Of a stretch of DNA of 64,000 nucleotides, positions 9,226 to 16,386 are shown piece by piece. Location: NCBI RefSeq assembly GCF_014646995.1, contig NZ_BMOI01000007.1:142553-206552 (forward strand), written 5' to 3'. Each line of letters opens with the position of its first letter. Within the stretch, counting starts at the first letter, position 1. The notes below the pieces were generated by a model, which was not told where the DNA came from, ran no database searches, and saw nothing but the letters and a program-made list of their open reading frames with translations. The translations under genes and the position numbers were made by a program. Origin of the DNA: Curtobacterium luteum. GTDB taxonomy: Bacteria > Actinomycetota > Actinomycetes > Actinomycetales > Microbacteriaceae.

Positions 9226-10125
9226 TCAGCCCTTGATGCCGCCGGCGAGGGCGTTGCCGCCGCCGAGGCCCCGGGACACGAGGACGTAGAGGGCGATGAC
9301 CGGGACGGAGTACACGATCGAGAACGCGGCGAGCTGCCCGTACGCGACGGCGCCGTTCTGGCCGAAGAAGTTGAAGATGCTGACCGCGGCCGGCTGCTTC
9401 TCGGGCGACAGGAGCAGCACGAAGGGGACGAAGAAGTTCCCCCACGCCTGGATGAACACGAAGATGAACACCACGGCGATGCCCGGGCGCATGAGCGGGA
9501 TGACGATCCGCCACAGCGTCGTGAGCATCGAGGCGCCGTCGGTCCACGCCGCCTCTTCGAGGGAGACCGGGACCGAGTCCATGAAGTTCTTCGCCATCCA
9601 GATGGCCATCGGCAGGCTGGTCGCGGCGAGGAAGAAGATGCAGCCCCACACGTTGTCGATGAGGTTGAGCGAGACGAACAGCGCGTAGACGGGGACCATC
9701 ATCGCGGTGATCGGCAGGCCGGTGCCGAACAGGATGCTGTAGAGGAACGGCTTGTTCACCCGCATCTTGTAGCGGGACAGCGGGTAGGCGGCGAGGATCG
9801 CGACGACGACCGTGACGACCGCCGTGCCGCCGGAGAGCAGCAGGCTGTTCCCGAGCGGGATGAACGACAGGTCGGGGGTGAGCACCTTCGCGAAGTTGTC
9901 GAGCGTGAACTGCGTCGGCATCTTCACGGACAGCGACGCCTGCGTGTCGAGCGAGGCGAGCACGAGCCACAGCAGCGGAACGGCGAAGCACACGGCGATG
10001 ACGAGCAGCACGACGTTCGACACCCAGCGCATCGTGCGGCCGCGCGGGGAGGTCATGTGGAGTGCGCCGGGGGCGGTCACCGCCCGGGTGGCGTTCGCGA
10101 CCGGGCGGTCGGCAGTGAGGGCCAT
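9226..10125 (-). CDS. Carbohydrate ABC transporter permease (MalG-like)
   Basis: Inner-membrane permease of 299 residues with six membrane spans after a 35-residue arm. The EAA loop is EEAAWTDGASMLTTLWRIVIP, and the protein ends GGNALAGGIKG, typical of CUT1-family MalG partners. Its ATG at 10125 lies 2 bases after the stop of the MalF-type gene, and the mannosidase starts 19 bases downstream. No ATPase gene is present in the operon. CUT1 importers in actinobacteria often share one MsiK-type ATPase encoded elsewhere, and that is the likely case here. Confidence 0.92.
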   Translation of the reverse strand: MALTADRPVANATRAVTAPGALHMTSPRGRTMRWVSNVVLLVIAVCFAVPLLWLVLASLDTQASLSVKMPTQFTLDNFAKVLTPDLSFIPLGNSLLLSGGTAVVTVVVAILAAYPLSRYKMRVNKPFLYSILFGTGLPITAMMVPVYALFVSLNLIDNVWGCIFFLAATSLPMAIWMAKNFMDSVPVSLEEAAWTDGASMLTTLWRIVIPLMRPGIAVVFIFVFIQAWGNFFVPFVLLLSPEKQPAAVSIFNFFGQNGAVAYGQLAAFSIVYSVPVIALYVLVSRGLGGGNALAGGIKG

Positions 10126-10127
10126 GG

Positions 10128-11078
10128 TCAGTCCACCTCCGGCTTCAGTGCCTTGATGTAGATGATCGAGAAGACCGCGCCGACGATGAGCAGGATCGTC
10201 GCGATCGCCGTCCCGAAGCCGAGCTGCGAGAACTTGAACGCCTCCTGGTACGCCAGGATCGGCAGCGTCGACGAGTTCGTGCCGGGGCCGCCGCCCGTCA
10301 TCACGAAGATGAGCGTGAAGACCGACAGCGTCTGCAGCGTCGTCAGCATGAGGTTCGTCGAGATCGAGCGTCGGATCACGGGGATCGTGATGTACACGAG
10401 CCGCTGCCATCCGGCCGCGCCGTCGACCTCGGCGGACTCGGTGATCTCCTCGGGGACCTCCTGCACGGCGGCCGAGTAGACGAGCATCGAGAACGCGGTC
10501 CCGCGCCAGATGTTCGCGAGGATGACCGAGAGCATCGGGAACGTGTAGAGCCAGTTCGGCCCGCTGATCCCGAAGACCTTGAGGAACTCGTTGAGCGTGC
10601 CCTGGTCGTTGAAGAACGCGTAGGCCGCGAACGACGCCACGATCTCGGGGAGCACCCACGCGGCGACCACGAAGGTGCCGACGATCGACCGCACGACCTT
10701 GTTGGCGCTGCGCATGAGGAGCGCGAGGCCGAGGCCGAGCACGTTCTGCCCGACGACGGCCGAGGCGAAGAGGAAGACGATGGTGAGGACGACGGACTTC
10801 GGGAAGTCCGGGTCCTGGAAGAGCTCGACGTAGTTCTTCAGCCCGACGAACTGCTGGTCGGAGGCCCCGACGCCGGTGAGCGCCGAGTTGGTGAACGACC
10901 CGTAGAACGACGAGATGACGGGGCCGAGCAGGAAGATGACGAGGAGGACGACGGCCGGCAGGAGGGGGACGGCCCGTCCGACGTTCCGCATCGGCTTCCG
11001 CTTGCGCGGTGCCGGCGGGTCGGTGCGCTGCGGCGCACCGGGCGCCGACAGCGTCGGCGCGAGGGGGGTACTGGACAC
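10128..11078 (-). CDS. Carbohydrate ABC transporter permease (MalF-like)
   Basis: Permease of 316 residues with six spans, the first at about residues 36-57. The EAA motif reads ESAEVDGAAGWQRLVYITIP. The GTG at 11078 is chosen because GGAAGG lies 10 bases upstream; the frame continues further up through the hairpin and is not translated there in all likelihood. It pairs with the MalG-like gene that follows after two bases. Confidence 0.9.
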   Translation of the reverse strand: MSSTPLAPTLSAPGAPQRTDPPAPRKRKPMRNVGRAVPLLPAVVLLVIFLLGPVISSFYGSFTNSALTGVGASDQQFVGLKNYVELFQDPDFPKSVVLTIVFLFASAVVGQNVLGLGLALLMRSANKVVRSIVGTFVVAAWVLPEIVASFAAYAFFNDQGTLNEFLKVFGISGPNWLYTFPMLSVILANIWRGTAFSMLVYSAAVQEVPEEITESAEVDGAAGWQRLVYITIPVIRRSISTNLMLTTLQTLSVFTLIFVMTGGGPGTNSSTLPILAYQEAFKFSQLGFGTAIATILLIVGAVFSIIYIKALKPEVD

Positions 11079-11124
11079 GGTTGGTTGCCTTCCGGGTGCG
11101 GAGAGGGTTCCGAAGGTGGGGGGT

Positions 11125-11173
11125 GACGGACGGGAGGCGCGGCGCACGACGCGAGCCGCGCCTCCCGTCCGTC
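11125..11173 (-). terminator. Perfect 19-bp hairpin inside the sugar operon
   Basis: The arms 11125-11143 and 11155-11173 are exact complements (GACGGACGGGAGGCGCGGC) around an 11-base loop. It lies between the binding-protein stop (11189) and the MalF start (11078) without a T-run. Such hairpins behind binding-protein genes commonly stabilise the upstream mRNA or partly terminate, giving more binding protein than permease. It belongs to the recurrent GGGAGGCACGG family of this window. Confidence 0.8.
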
Positions 11174-11188
11174 AGGTGGTGACGTCCG

Positions 11189-12550
11189 TCAGCCGGCCGA
11201 GACGGTGTTGTCCTTGCCGACGACCTGCTCGACGGCCTGGTCGTAGGCGGCAGCGGCCTGCTTCGGTGTCTGCTGACCGGTCATGACGGACTCCATCGCG
11301 ACCTGGATGGCGTTCGAGACCTGCGAGTAGTCGCTCGTCGCCGGGCGGAAGTTGGTGTGCTCCACCAGCCCGGAGAAGAACTTGAACGTGGGGTTCGCGT
11401 CCGTGTAGGCGCTGTCCTCGGCGACGTCCTTGCGGACGGCGATCTGGCTGTTCTCGGTGTCGTACTTGAGCGAGCCGTCCTTGTCGAGGAACTTCGCGAT
11501 GAAGTCGAACGCGGCCTGCGGGTTCTTCGAGTTCTTGCCGATCGCGAGCGTCCAACCACCCGACATCGAGTTGTAGCCCGGTTCCTGGCCGTTCTGGGTC
11601 GGGAACGCCGCCTGGCCCATCACGTCGTTCCACTTCGCCCACGGGGCGGTACCCGTCTTGAGCCACGTGCCGGACTGCCACGAACCGTCGAGGTCGATCG
11701 CGAGCTTGCCCTGCGGCAGCCACGTCTGGGCGATGGTCGTGCCGACGTTGGTGTCGAGCGCCTGCTGCGGTGTCGGGCCGAGGCCGCCCTGGTAGACGTC
11801 CTTGACGAACTGGAGCGAGTCCTGGAACTGCTTCGAGCCCGTCACCCACTTCTTGTCCTTGTAGAGGGTGTTGCCGGCACCGTCCGCCCCGTAGAGGAGC
11901 ATCTCGAAGCCCTGCATGGTCGAGGCCTCACCCTGCGCCTTGCCCGAGTAGATGTTGAACGGGATGACGCCGGAGTCCTTCTCCTTGATGGTCTTCGCGG
12001 CGGCGAGCACGTCGTCCCAGGTCTTCGGCTGCCACGGGACCGGCAGGCCGACCTTCTTGAAGATGTCCTTGTTGTACCAGAGCGCCCGGGTGTCGGTGCC
12101 CATCGAGACGCCGTAGGTCTTGCCGTCGACGCCCTCACCGGCCTGCTTGGCGTTGTCGTAGAACTGGTCCCAGTCCTTCCACTTCGCCGTGTACTCGTCG
12201 AGGGGCAGGAGGTACCCGGCCTGGGCGTCCGCCTTGATGAGGAAGGTGTCCTCGTACATGACGTCCGGTGCGGTCGCCGGCGCCTTGTTCATGAGCGCGA
12301 GCTTCGTGTAGTAGTCGTTGCCCTGCGCCTGGATCGGCACGAGGGTGACCTTCTTGCCCGGGTACTCCTTCTCGTACGCCGTCTTGACTTCCTTCATCTG
12401 GGCGTCGAGCTGCTGGAAGGCGCCGAACTTCTGGTAGGCGATCTTGATCGTGTTGCTCGAGGCGGAGCCTGAGCTGGAACAGCCCGCCAGCCCGACCGCG
12501 GCGACTGCCACGGCTGCGAGGCCGGCGATGATTCGGGTGCGGCGTTTCAT
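11189..12550 (-). CDS. Sugar-binding lipoprotein of ABC importer (CUT1 family)
   Basis: Extracellular binding protein of 453 residues. The start ATG at 12550 opens a signal peptide MKRRTRIIAGLAAVAVAAVG with lipobox LAGC (Cys about residue 24) and a Ser-rich linker. An upstream in-frame start 39 bases earlier lacks a better ribosome site; AAAGGAG sits about 10 bases before 12550. The body shows the family 1 pattern (PDVMYEDTFLIKADAQAGYLLPLD, GKTYGVSMGTDTRALWYNKD, KTWDDVLAAAKTIKEKD, GKLAIDLDGSWQSG). With the mannosidase downstream the ligand is probably a mannose-containing oligosaccharide; this is an inference. Confidence 0.92.
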   Translation of the reverse strand: MKRRTRIIAGLAAVAVAAVGLAGCSSSGSASSNTIKIAYQKFGAFQQLDAQMKEVKTAYEKEYPGKKVTLVPIQAQGNDYYTKLALMNKAPATAPDVMYEDTFLIKADAQAGYLLPLDEYTAKWKDWDQFYDNAKQAGEGVDGKTYGVSMGTDTRALWYNKDIFKKVGLPVPWQPKTWDDVLAAAKTIKEKDSGVIPFNIYSGKAQGEASTMQGFEMLLYGADGAGNTLYKDKKWVTGSKQFQDSLQFVKDVYQGGLGPTPQQALDTNVGTTIAQTWLPQGKLAIDLDGSWQSGTWLKTGTAPWAKWNDVMGQAAFPTQNGQEPGYNSMSGGWTLAIGKNSKNPQAAFDFIAKFLDKDGSLKYDTENSQIAVRKDVAEDSAYTDANPTFKFFSGLVEHTNFRPATSDYSQVSNAIQVAMESVMTGQQTPKQAAAAYDQAVEQVVGKDNTVSAG

Positions 12551-12614
12551 CGGTGCTCCTTTGCACGGGATGTCCGCGGGCTCCGTCACCCGCGCGCAGG
12601 ATTAGTCCACCGTA

Positions 12615-12632
12615 TTGACTTATCCGTGTCAA
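12615..12632. promoter_or_regulatory. Candidate operator TTGAC-N8-GTCAA with TACGGT -10
   Basis: An inverted repeat TTGAC-N8-GTCAA lies about 65 bases upstream of the binding-protein start. On the minus strand it runs directly into TACGGT, a plausible -10 hexamer, so a bound repressor would cover the promoter. It is the only AT-richer block in the gap and sits between the operon and the ROK repressor gene, the expected place for its operator. Confidence 0.4.
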
Positions 12633-12673
12633 GAGCGGATTTCGGGCGTTCGGGTCGCGAACCGTCCCGGGGC

Positions 12674-12740
12674 GGCGGTCGTCCGGGGCCGGCGGTCATC
12701 CGGGGCCGGTGGTCGTGTCGGGCCGGCGGTCGTCCGGGCC
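12674..12740. repeat. 17-bp imperfect direct repeats, four copies
   Basis: Units of the form GGCGGTCGTCCGGGGCC begin at 12674, 12691, 12708 and 12725. They occupy the 373-base space between the sugar operon promoter and the ROK gene, where no gene is visible. Confidence 0.7.
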
Positions 12741-12822
12741 GGCGGTCTCGGAACGACGTCCTCGATGTCGTGCGACAACGGTGGCGTCCTTCATTGCGCC
12801 CGTGTGGAGCCCGCGTCCGCAA

Positions 12823-12866
12823 GGAACGACACCGCCGTCGTCGAACGACGACGGCACGGTCGTTCC
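12823..12866 (-). terminator. Two-step hairpin downstream of the ROK gene
   Basis: Inner arms 12834-12843 and 12846-12855 (GCCGTCGTCG and complement) and outer arms GGAACGAC/GTCGTTCC at 12823-12830 and 12859-12866 form one 44-base hairpin with a small internal bulge. It starts 58 bases after the ROK stop and probably ends that transcript before the sugar operon promoter. Confidence 0.6.
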
Positions 12867-12923
12867 GCGTCGGCGCCGCATCGACATCGGCCGCGGCGAC
12901 CTCGCCGACCCGACCCGACCCGC

Positions 12924-14165
12924 TCAGCGCCGGATCAGCAGCGTGCTCGCCCGCGGCGACAGCGCGGCGTCGAGCACGAGGCACGCCGCCCCCACGGCCG
13001 CGACGTCCGCGCCACGGTCGGTGTCCTCGACGGCGATCGGGTGCTTGGGCACGAGCAACGGCGAGTCGACGATGGCGGACCGGGCAGCGGGCAGCGCCGC
13101 CGAGGCGATCCGCGACCAGAACGGCCCGCCGAACACCACGCGGTCGAGGTCGAGCAGGTTCACGATGAGCACCGCCGCGTTCCCCATCGCCCGTCCGGTG
13201 TCGGCCGCGAGCGCGCAGGCCTCCTCGTCCCCGGCGGCGATCGCGGCCGCGAGCACGTCCCACGCCCGGTCGACGGAGGCGGCGTCCGACACCGGCCCGA
13301 GGTCGAGCCCGCGGGCGGCGGCGACCTGCACGAGCCGGTCGGGTGCCACCGCGGCACCGACCTCGCCCCGCGTGCCCGAGCCGTCCGGGGTCCCCGCGAG
13401 CGGCCCCTGGTCGACCATGATGTGTCCGGCGTCACCCGCGTTCGACCCCACACCCCGGACGGGCTCGTGGTCGAGGACGAGTCCGACGCCGAAGCCGGTC
13501 CCGAAGTACACGAACGCGAAGTTCCGGGCGGCGGACTCGCCCGCGAGGAACATCTCGCCGACCGCGGCCGCGGTGACGTCCTTCTCGAGCAGCACCGGGT
13601 GGCCCGTGGCCCCGGCCAGGGCGTCCCGCAGGGGCACGTCCCGCCACCGGGGCAGGAACGGCGGGTCGAGGACGACGCCGGCCTCCGCGTCGATCGGCCC
13701 CGGGCTCGCCACGCCCACCCCGAGCACCGCGTCCAAGTCCACCCGCGCCCCGGTCACCAGGGCGTCGACGGCGCCGGCGATGGTCCGGACCACCTCGGCG
13801 GGGTCGTCCGCGCTCGGCGTGGAGGTGGTGCTCTGCGCGACCACCGTGCCGGCCAGGTCGAGCAGCACGTAGGTGACGATCGCAGGGTCGACGTGCACGC
13901 CGACCGCGTACCGGCTGGCCGCCTCGAGCCGCAGGATCGTCCGGGGCTTGCCACGGCCGGAGACGACCGTGCCGGACTCGACGATCATCCCGGCCTCGAT
14001 GAGGAACCGCGTGACGTTGGAGACCGTCTGCGCGCTCAGCCCCGTGCGCCCGGCGAGTTCCACGCGGCTCAGGCCCTCCGGCGAGCGTCGGACCGCGTCG
14101 AGCACGACCGTGCGGTTGAAACCCCCGATCGACGGGAGGTTCGCCCCACGCCGGTGCTCTGCCAT
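12924..14165 (-). CDS. ROK-family transcriptional repressor (NagC/XylR type)
   Basis: Sugar-responsive regulator of 413 residues. The N-terminal winged helix spans about residues 15-75 (GLSRVELAGRTGLSAQTVSNVTRFLIEAG). The ROK sugar-kinase fold follows, with DLAGTVVAQSTT near residue 103, GVGVASPGPID near 145 and LEKDVTAAAVGEMFLAGE near 185-200. The zinc-binding CxCGxxGC cluster of classic ROK repressors is not seen; instead the region reads GVGSNAGDAGHIMVD. The ATG at 14165 is preceded at exactly 6 bases by TATGGT and no ribosome site, so the mRNA is probably leaderless. Context makes it the likely local regulator of the mannoside import operon just downstream. Confidence 0.88.
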   Translation of the reverse strand: MAEHRRGANLPSIGGFNRTVVLDAVRRSPEGLSRVELAGRTGLSAQTVSNVTRFLIEAGMIVESGTVVSGRGKPRTILRLEAASRYAVGVHVDPAIVTYVLLDLAGTVVAQSTTSTPSADDPAEVVRTIAGAVDALVTGARVDLDAVLGVGVASPGPIDAEAGVVLDPPFLPRWRDVPLRDALAGATGHPVLLEKDVTAAAVGEMFLAGESAARNFAFVYFGTGFGVGLVLDHEPVRGVGSNAGDAGHIMVDQGPLAGTPDGSGTRGEVGAAVAPDRLVQVAAARGLDLGPVSDAASVDRAWDVLAAAIAAGDEEACALAADTGRAMGNAAVLIVNLLDLDRVVFGGPFWSRIASAALPAARSAIVDSPLLVPKHPIAVEDTDRGADVAAVGAACLVLDAALSPRASTLLIRR

Positions 14166-14223
14166 GCCGCGACCATACCGCGCCGGTCCGCCCGACCCGG
14201 CGGTCACAACGGTGCGGTATCGG

Positions 14224-14238
14224 AGTGCACGGTGCACT
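14224..14238. promoter_or_regulatory. Perfect palindrome AGTGCAC-G-GTGCACT
   Basis: A 7-1-7 inverted repeat centred at 14231, midway between the divergent ROK and acetyltransferase starts and upstream of both predicted -10 hexamers. It is a candidate operator for either gene, including ROK autoregulation. Confidence 0.4.
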
Positions 14239-14273
14239 GGCCCCCGGACTGGCCGCACGGATACCCTGGCGAC

Positions 14274-14732
14274 ATGGCCGAACTCCGTCTCGAACAGCTC
14301 TCCGCAGCGACCGCCGCCGCGGCCAACTCCCTGACGCTGAAGCCGGGGCAGGAACAGTTCGTGCAGCCCACGACGTACGCTCAGGCCGAGTCGGACGTGA
14401 AGCTCAGCTCCGCGTGGACGCGCGTGGTCCTCGACGGCGACGAGGTGGTCGGCATGATCATCGGCACCTTCGACGCGGACAACTCGGAGGAAGAGCTCCG
14501 GAGCGCCATCTGGCGCGTCAACGTCGCGGCGAGCGCACAGGGCCGGGGGGTCGGTCGCTTCGCCGTGCACGGCCTCGCGGAAGAAGCCCGCAGTCGTGGG
14601 TTCGAGCGGCTCACGGTCGTGTACGAGCCCGGCGGCGACGACAGCCCCGAGGCCTTCTTCCGCGCGATCGGCTTCGAGGTCCTCCGCGAGACCCAGTACG
14701 GCGACCACTTCGCGGTGCTCACCCTCGGGTGA
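14274..14732 (+). CDS. GNAT family N-acetyltransferase
   Basis: Acetyl-CoA-dependent N-acetyltransferase of 152 residues. The CoA pyrophosphate loop is visible as VAASAQGRGVGRFAVHGLAE (about residues 83-102), preceded by VVLDGDEVVGMIIG and followed by FFRAIGFEVLRETQYGDHF, the usual beta-alpha end of the fold. The ATG at 14274 has TACCCT exactly 6 bases upstream and no Shine-Dalgarno. The stop overlaps the start of the next gene. Acceptor substrate unknown. Confidence 0.87.
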   Translation: MAELRLEQLSAATAAAANSLTLKPGQEQFVQPTTYAQAESDVKLSSAWTRVVLDGDEVVGMIIGTFDADNSEEELRSAIWRVNVAASAQGRGVGRFAVHGLAEEARSRGFERLTVVYEPGGDDSPEAFFRAIGFEVLRETQYGDHFAVLTLG

Positions 14733-15157
14733 GCGCTGCCCCGCGCGACCCGGTCGACTTCGGCGCGGCGGTCGCCGACGTGGTCCGCTCGATCCCGTCC
14801 GGCCGGGTCATGACCTACGGCGACGTGGCCGCGGTGCTCGGGTCACGTGCCTCGCGCGCGGTCGGCAAGGTGATGGCCCACGAGGGCGCCGACCTGCCCT
14901 GGTGGCGCGTGGTCCGGTCCGGCGGACACCCGCCGGTGCACCACGAGGCCCGAGCGCTCGAGCACTACCGTGTCGAGGGCACGCCCCTCGTGCACGGAGC
15001 CACGGCCTGGAGGCTCGACATGCGTCGAGCGCGCTGGTCGCCCGACCAGGGTGGCAGGTCGGGCACCGCGACCGGCGGGGCGGACGCAGGCCGTGCCTCC
15101 AGGCCGGACCCCGGCTACGACCCGACGGATCCGGGGTTCCCGACCGACCCGTTCTGA
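14729..15157 (+). CDS. Alkyltransferase-like (ATL) protein, MGMT DNA-binding domain
   Basis: Protein of 142 residues with the Ada/Ogt DNA-binding fold only (VVRSIPSGRVMTYGDVAAVLG, RAVGKVMAHEG). Where O6-alkylguanine transferases have the reactive Cys in PCHRV, this protein has PWWRV. The Trp for Cys change defines ATL proteins, which bind O6-alkylguanine and hand it to nucleotide excision repair. The GTG at 14729 overlaps the acetyltransferase stop, so the two are coupled. The last 35 residues (GTATGGADAGRASRPDPGYD...) are a low-complexity tail containing a copy of the GTGCCTCCAGGCC repeat. The 3' end overlaps the convergent acyltransferase gene by 43 bases. Confidence 0.88.
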   Translation: MSAAPRDPVDFGAAVADVVRSIPSGRVMTYGDVAAVLGSRASRAVGKVMAHEGADLPWWRVVRSGGHPPVHHEARALEHYRVEGTPLVHGATAWRLDMRRARWSPDQGGRSGTATGGADAGRASRPDPGYDPTDPGFPTDPF

Positions 15158-15795
15158 GCGGCCGCGTCGAGGGGCGCACCGTCCGGCCCGGGCACACCCG
15201 CACCGGACCCGACCGCCACCGCGGCCGTGGCGGCGACGTCCGTGACCCCACCCGACTCCGTGGGCCGCAGGTCGCGGATGCGTCGCGCCGGGACGCCGGC
15301 GTAGAGGCCGCCGGAGCGGAGGCGGCCGGCCACGACGGCGCCCGCCGCGACGACCACGTCGTCCTCGACGACCGCGCCGGGGAGCACCATCGTGCGGGCG
15401 CCGATCCAGACCCGTTCACCGATGGCGACCGCGCGGCCAGAGGCCGTCCGGTCCCAGTCGCCGGCGGCGTCGATGCCGTGGTGGCTGGTGACGACGAGGA
15501 CCTGCATGCCGATCGCGGTGTCGTCGCCGATGGTCACGGGCGCGACGGCCTCGATCGAGACGTGCTTGTTGCAGAAGACACCGGTGCCGATGGTCAGGTT
15601 CCGCGCCGACCCGGTCAGGGCGAACCCGACGCCGGGACCGGACCCGACGTGGGCGCCGGCGAGGTTGAGCAGCGCCCGCCGGACGACCCTGGGGATCAGG
15701 GCCGACCCGAGCAGGGTGCTGAAGAGGACGTGCTCGGTGCCGTACGTCAGGTCTTCCCGCAGGCGCGCGGTGGGGCTGCTCGGAGAGTGGGTCAC
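15115..15795 (-). CDS. Hexapeptide-repeat (left-handed beta-helix) acyltransferase
   Basis: Acyl/acetyltransferase of 226 residues of the maltose/galactoside O-acetyltransferase class. Hexapeptide turns run from about residue 65 to 180 (LTIGTGVFCNKHVSIE, VTIGDDTAIGMQVLVVTSHHG, IGERVWIGARTMVLPGAVV, VVAAGAVVAG, GVPARRIRDL). The catalytic His is probably in SHHGID. About 40 C-terminal residues form an Ala/Gly/Asp tail coded partly antisense to the ATL gene. The GTG at 15795 has TACTGT exactly 6 bases upstream, again a leaderless arrangement. Confidence 0.85.
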   Translation of the reverse strand: MTHSPSSPTARLREDLTYGTEHVLFSTLLGSALIPRVVRRALLNLAGAHVGSGPGVGFALTGSARNLTIGTGVFCNKHVSIEAVAPVTIGDDTAIGMQVLVVTSHHGIDAAGDWDRTASGRAVAIGERVWIGARTMVLPGAVVEDDVVVAAGAVVAGRLRSGGLYAGVPARRIRDLRPTESGGVTDVAATAAVAVGSGAGVPGPDGAPLDAAAQNGSVGNPGSVGS

Positions 15796-15871
15796 ACGCG
15801 AACAGTAGGACCGTGAGGTGTCCGGGACCTCCCGTCGGCGACACTCTTGCGGGTTCCCGCCGCGGGGTGCG

Positions 15872-16297
15872 TCAGGCGTCGAAGCGCGCGCCCTTCGCGT
15901 TCGGCGGCAGGAGGAAGAGCACGAGCAGCACGAGGGAGCCGATGCCGAGCGCGACGTGGAGGAACTGCCAGAACCCGGACAGGTTCGCGTCGTGCAGGCG
16001 CCGTGCGCCGAGGGCGAGCGAGCCGACCAGCGTCGCGAGCCCCCAGAGCACGAAGAGGTACGCGCCGACCTGGTTCTCGAACAGCGGTGCGTCGGGCGTG
16101 AACGCCTGCGGGACGAGCTGCAGCGCGAGGCCGATCGCGAACGACGTGATCCACCACCACCAGAACTCCGCGCGGGAGGCCCGTCCGCCGAAGACCGTGT
16201 ACTTCCGCCAGAACCGCCGGACGGCTTCGGGGAACGGCGCTCCGTAGAAGGGGTCGCGCAGGGCGACGCCGCCGGGCTGCACGCTGTCGTTGCTCAT
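15872..16297 (-). CDS. DUF805 family membrane protein
   Basis: Membrane protein of 141 residues. It has the DUF805 hallmarks: an N-terminal FWRKYTVFGGRASRAEFWWWW, three to four hydrophobic spans, and LGARRLHDANLSGFWQFLH. Function of the family is unknown. The ATG at 16297 begins the only sensible product. Upstream lies a strong hairpin that isolates it from the acyltransferase gene. Confidence 0.85.
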   Translation of the reverse strand: MSNDSVQPGGVALRDPFYGAPFPEAVRRFWRKYTVFGGRASRAEFWWWWITSFAIGLALQLVPQAFTPDAPLFENQVGAYLFVLWGLATLVGSLALGARRLHDANLSGFWQFLHVALGIGSLVLLVLFLLPPNAKGARFDA

Positions 16298-16315
16298 GGT
16301 CCGAGCCTGTCACGT

Positions 16316-16378
16316 CGAACCACGAATCCGACGTCGAACCAGCGCGGACGCACGGTTCGACGTCGGATTCGTGGTTCG
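16316..16378 (-). terminator. 25-bp perfect hairpin after the membrane acyltransferase
   Basis: Arms 16316-16340 and 16354-16378 are exact complements around a 13-base loop. It begins 9 bases past the acyltransferase stop at 16387 on the minus strand and has no T-run, as is common for high-GC actinobacterial terminators. Confidence 0.85.
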
Positions 16379-16386
16379 GACGCCCA

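Noticed and set aside
6471..9236. Open frame of 921 codons on the plus strand opposite the mannosidase
   Set aside because: Composition typical of an antisense shadow, and the mannosidase shows full GH38 motifs.
12615..14273. Long N-terminal extension of the GNAT protein suggesting a fusion
   Set aside because: The extension is antisense to the ROK gene and lacks structure; the GNAT domain starts at ATG 14274 with a matching -10 hexamer.
14166..14708. Extended N-terminus of the ROK repressor
   Set aside because: The extra 181 residues are antisense to the GNAT gene; the winged helix begins right after ATG 14165.
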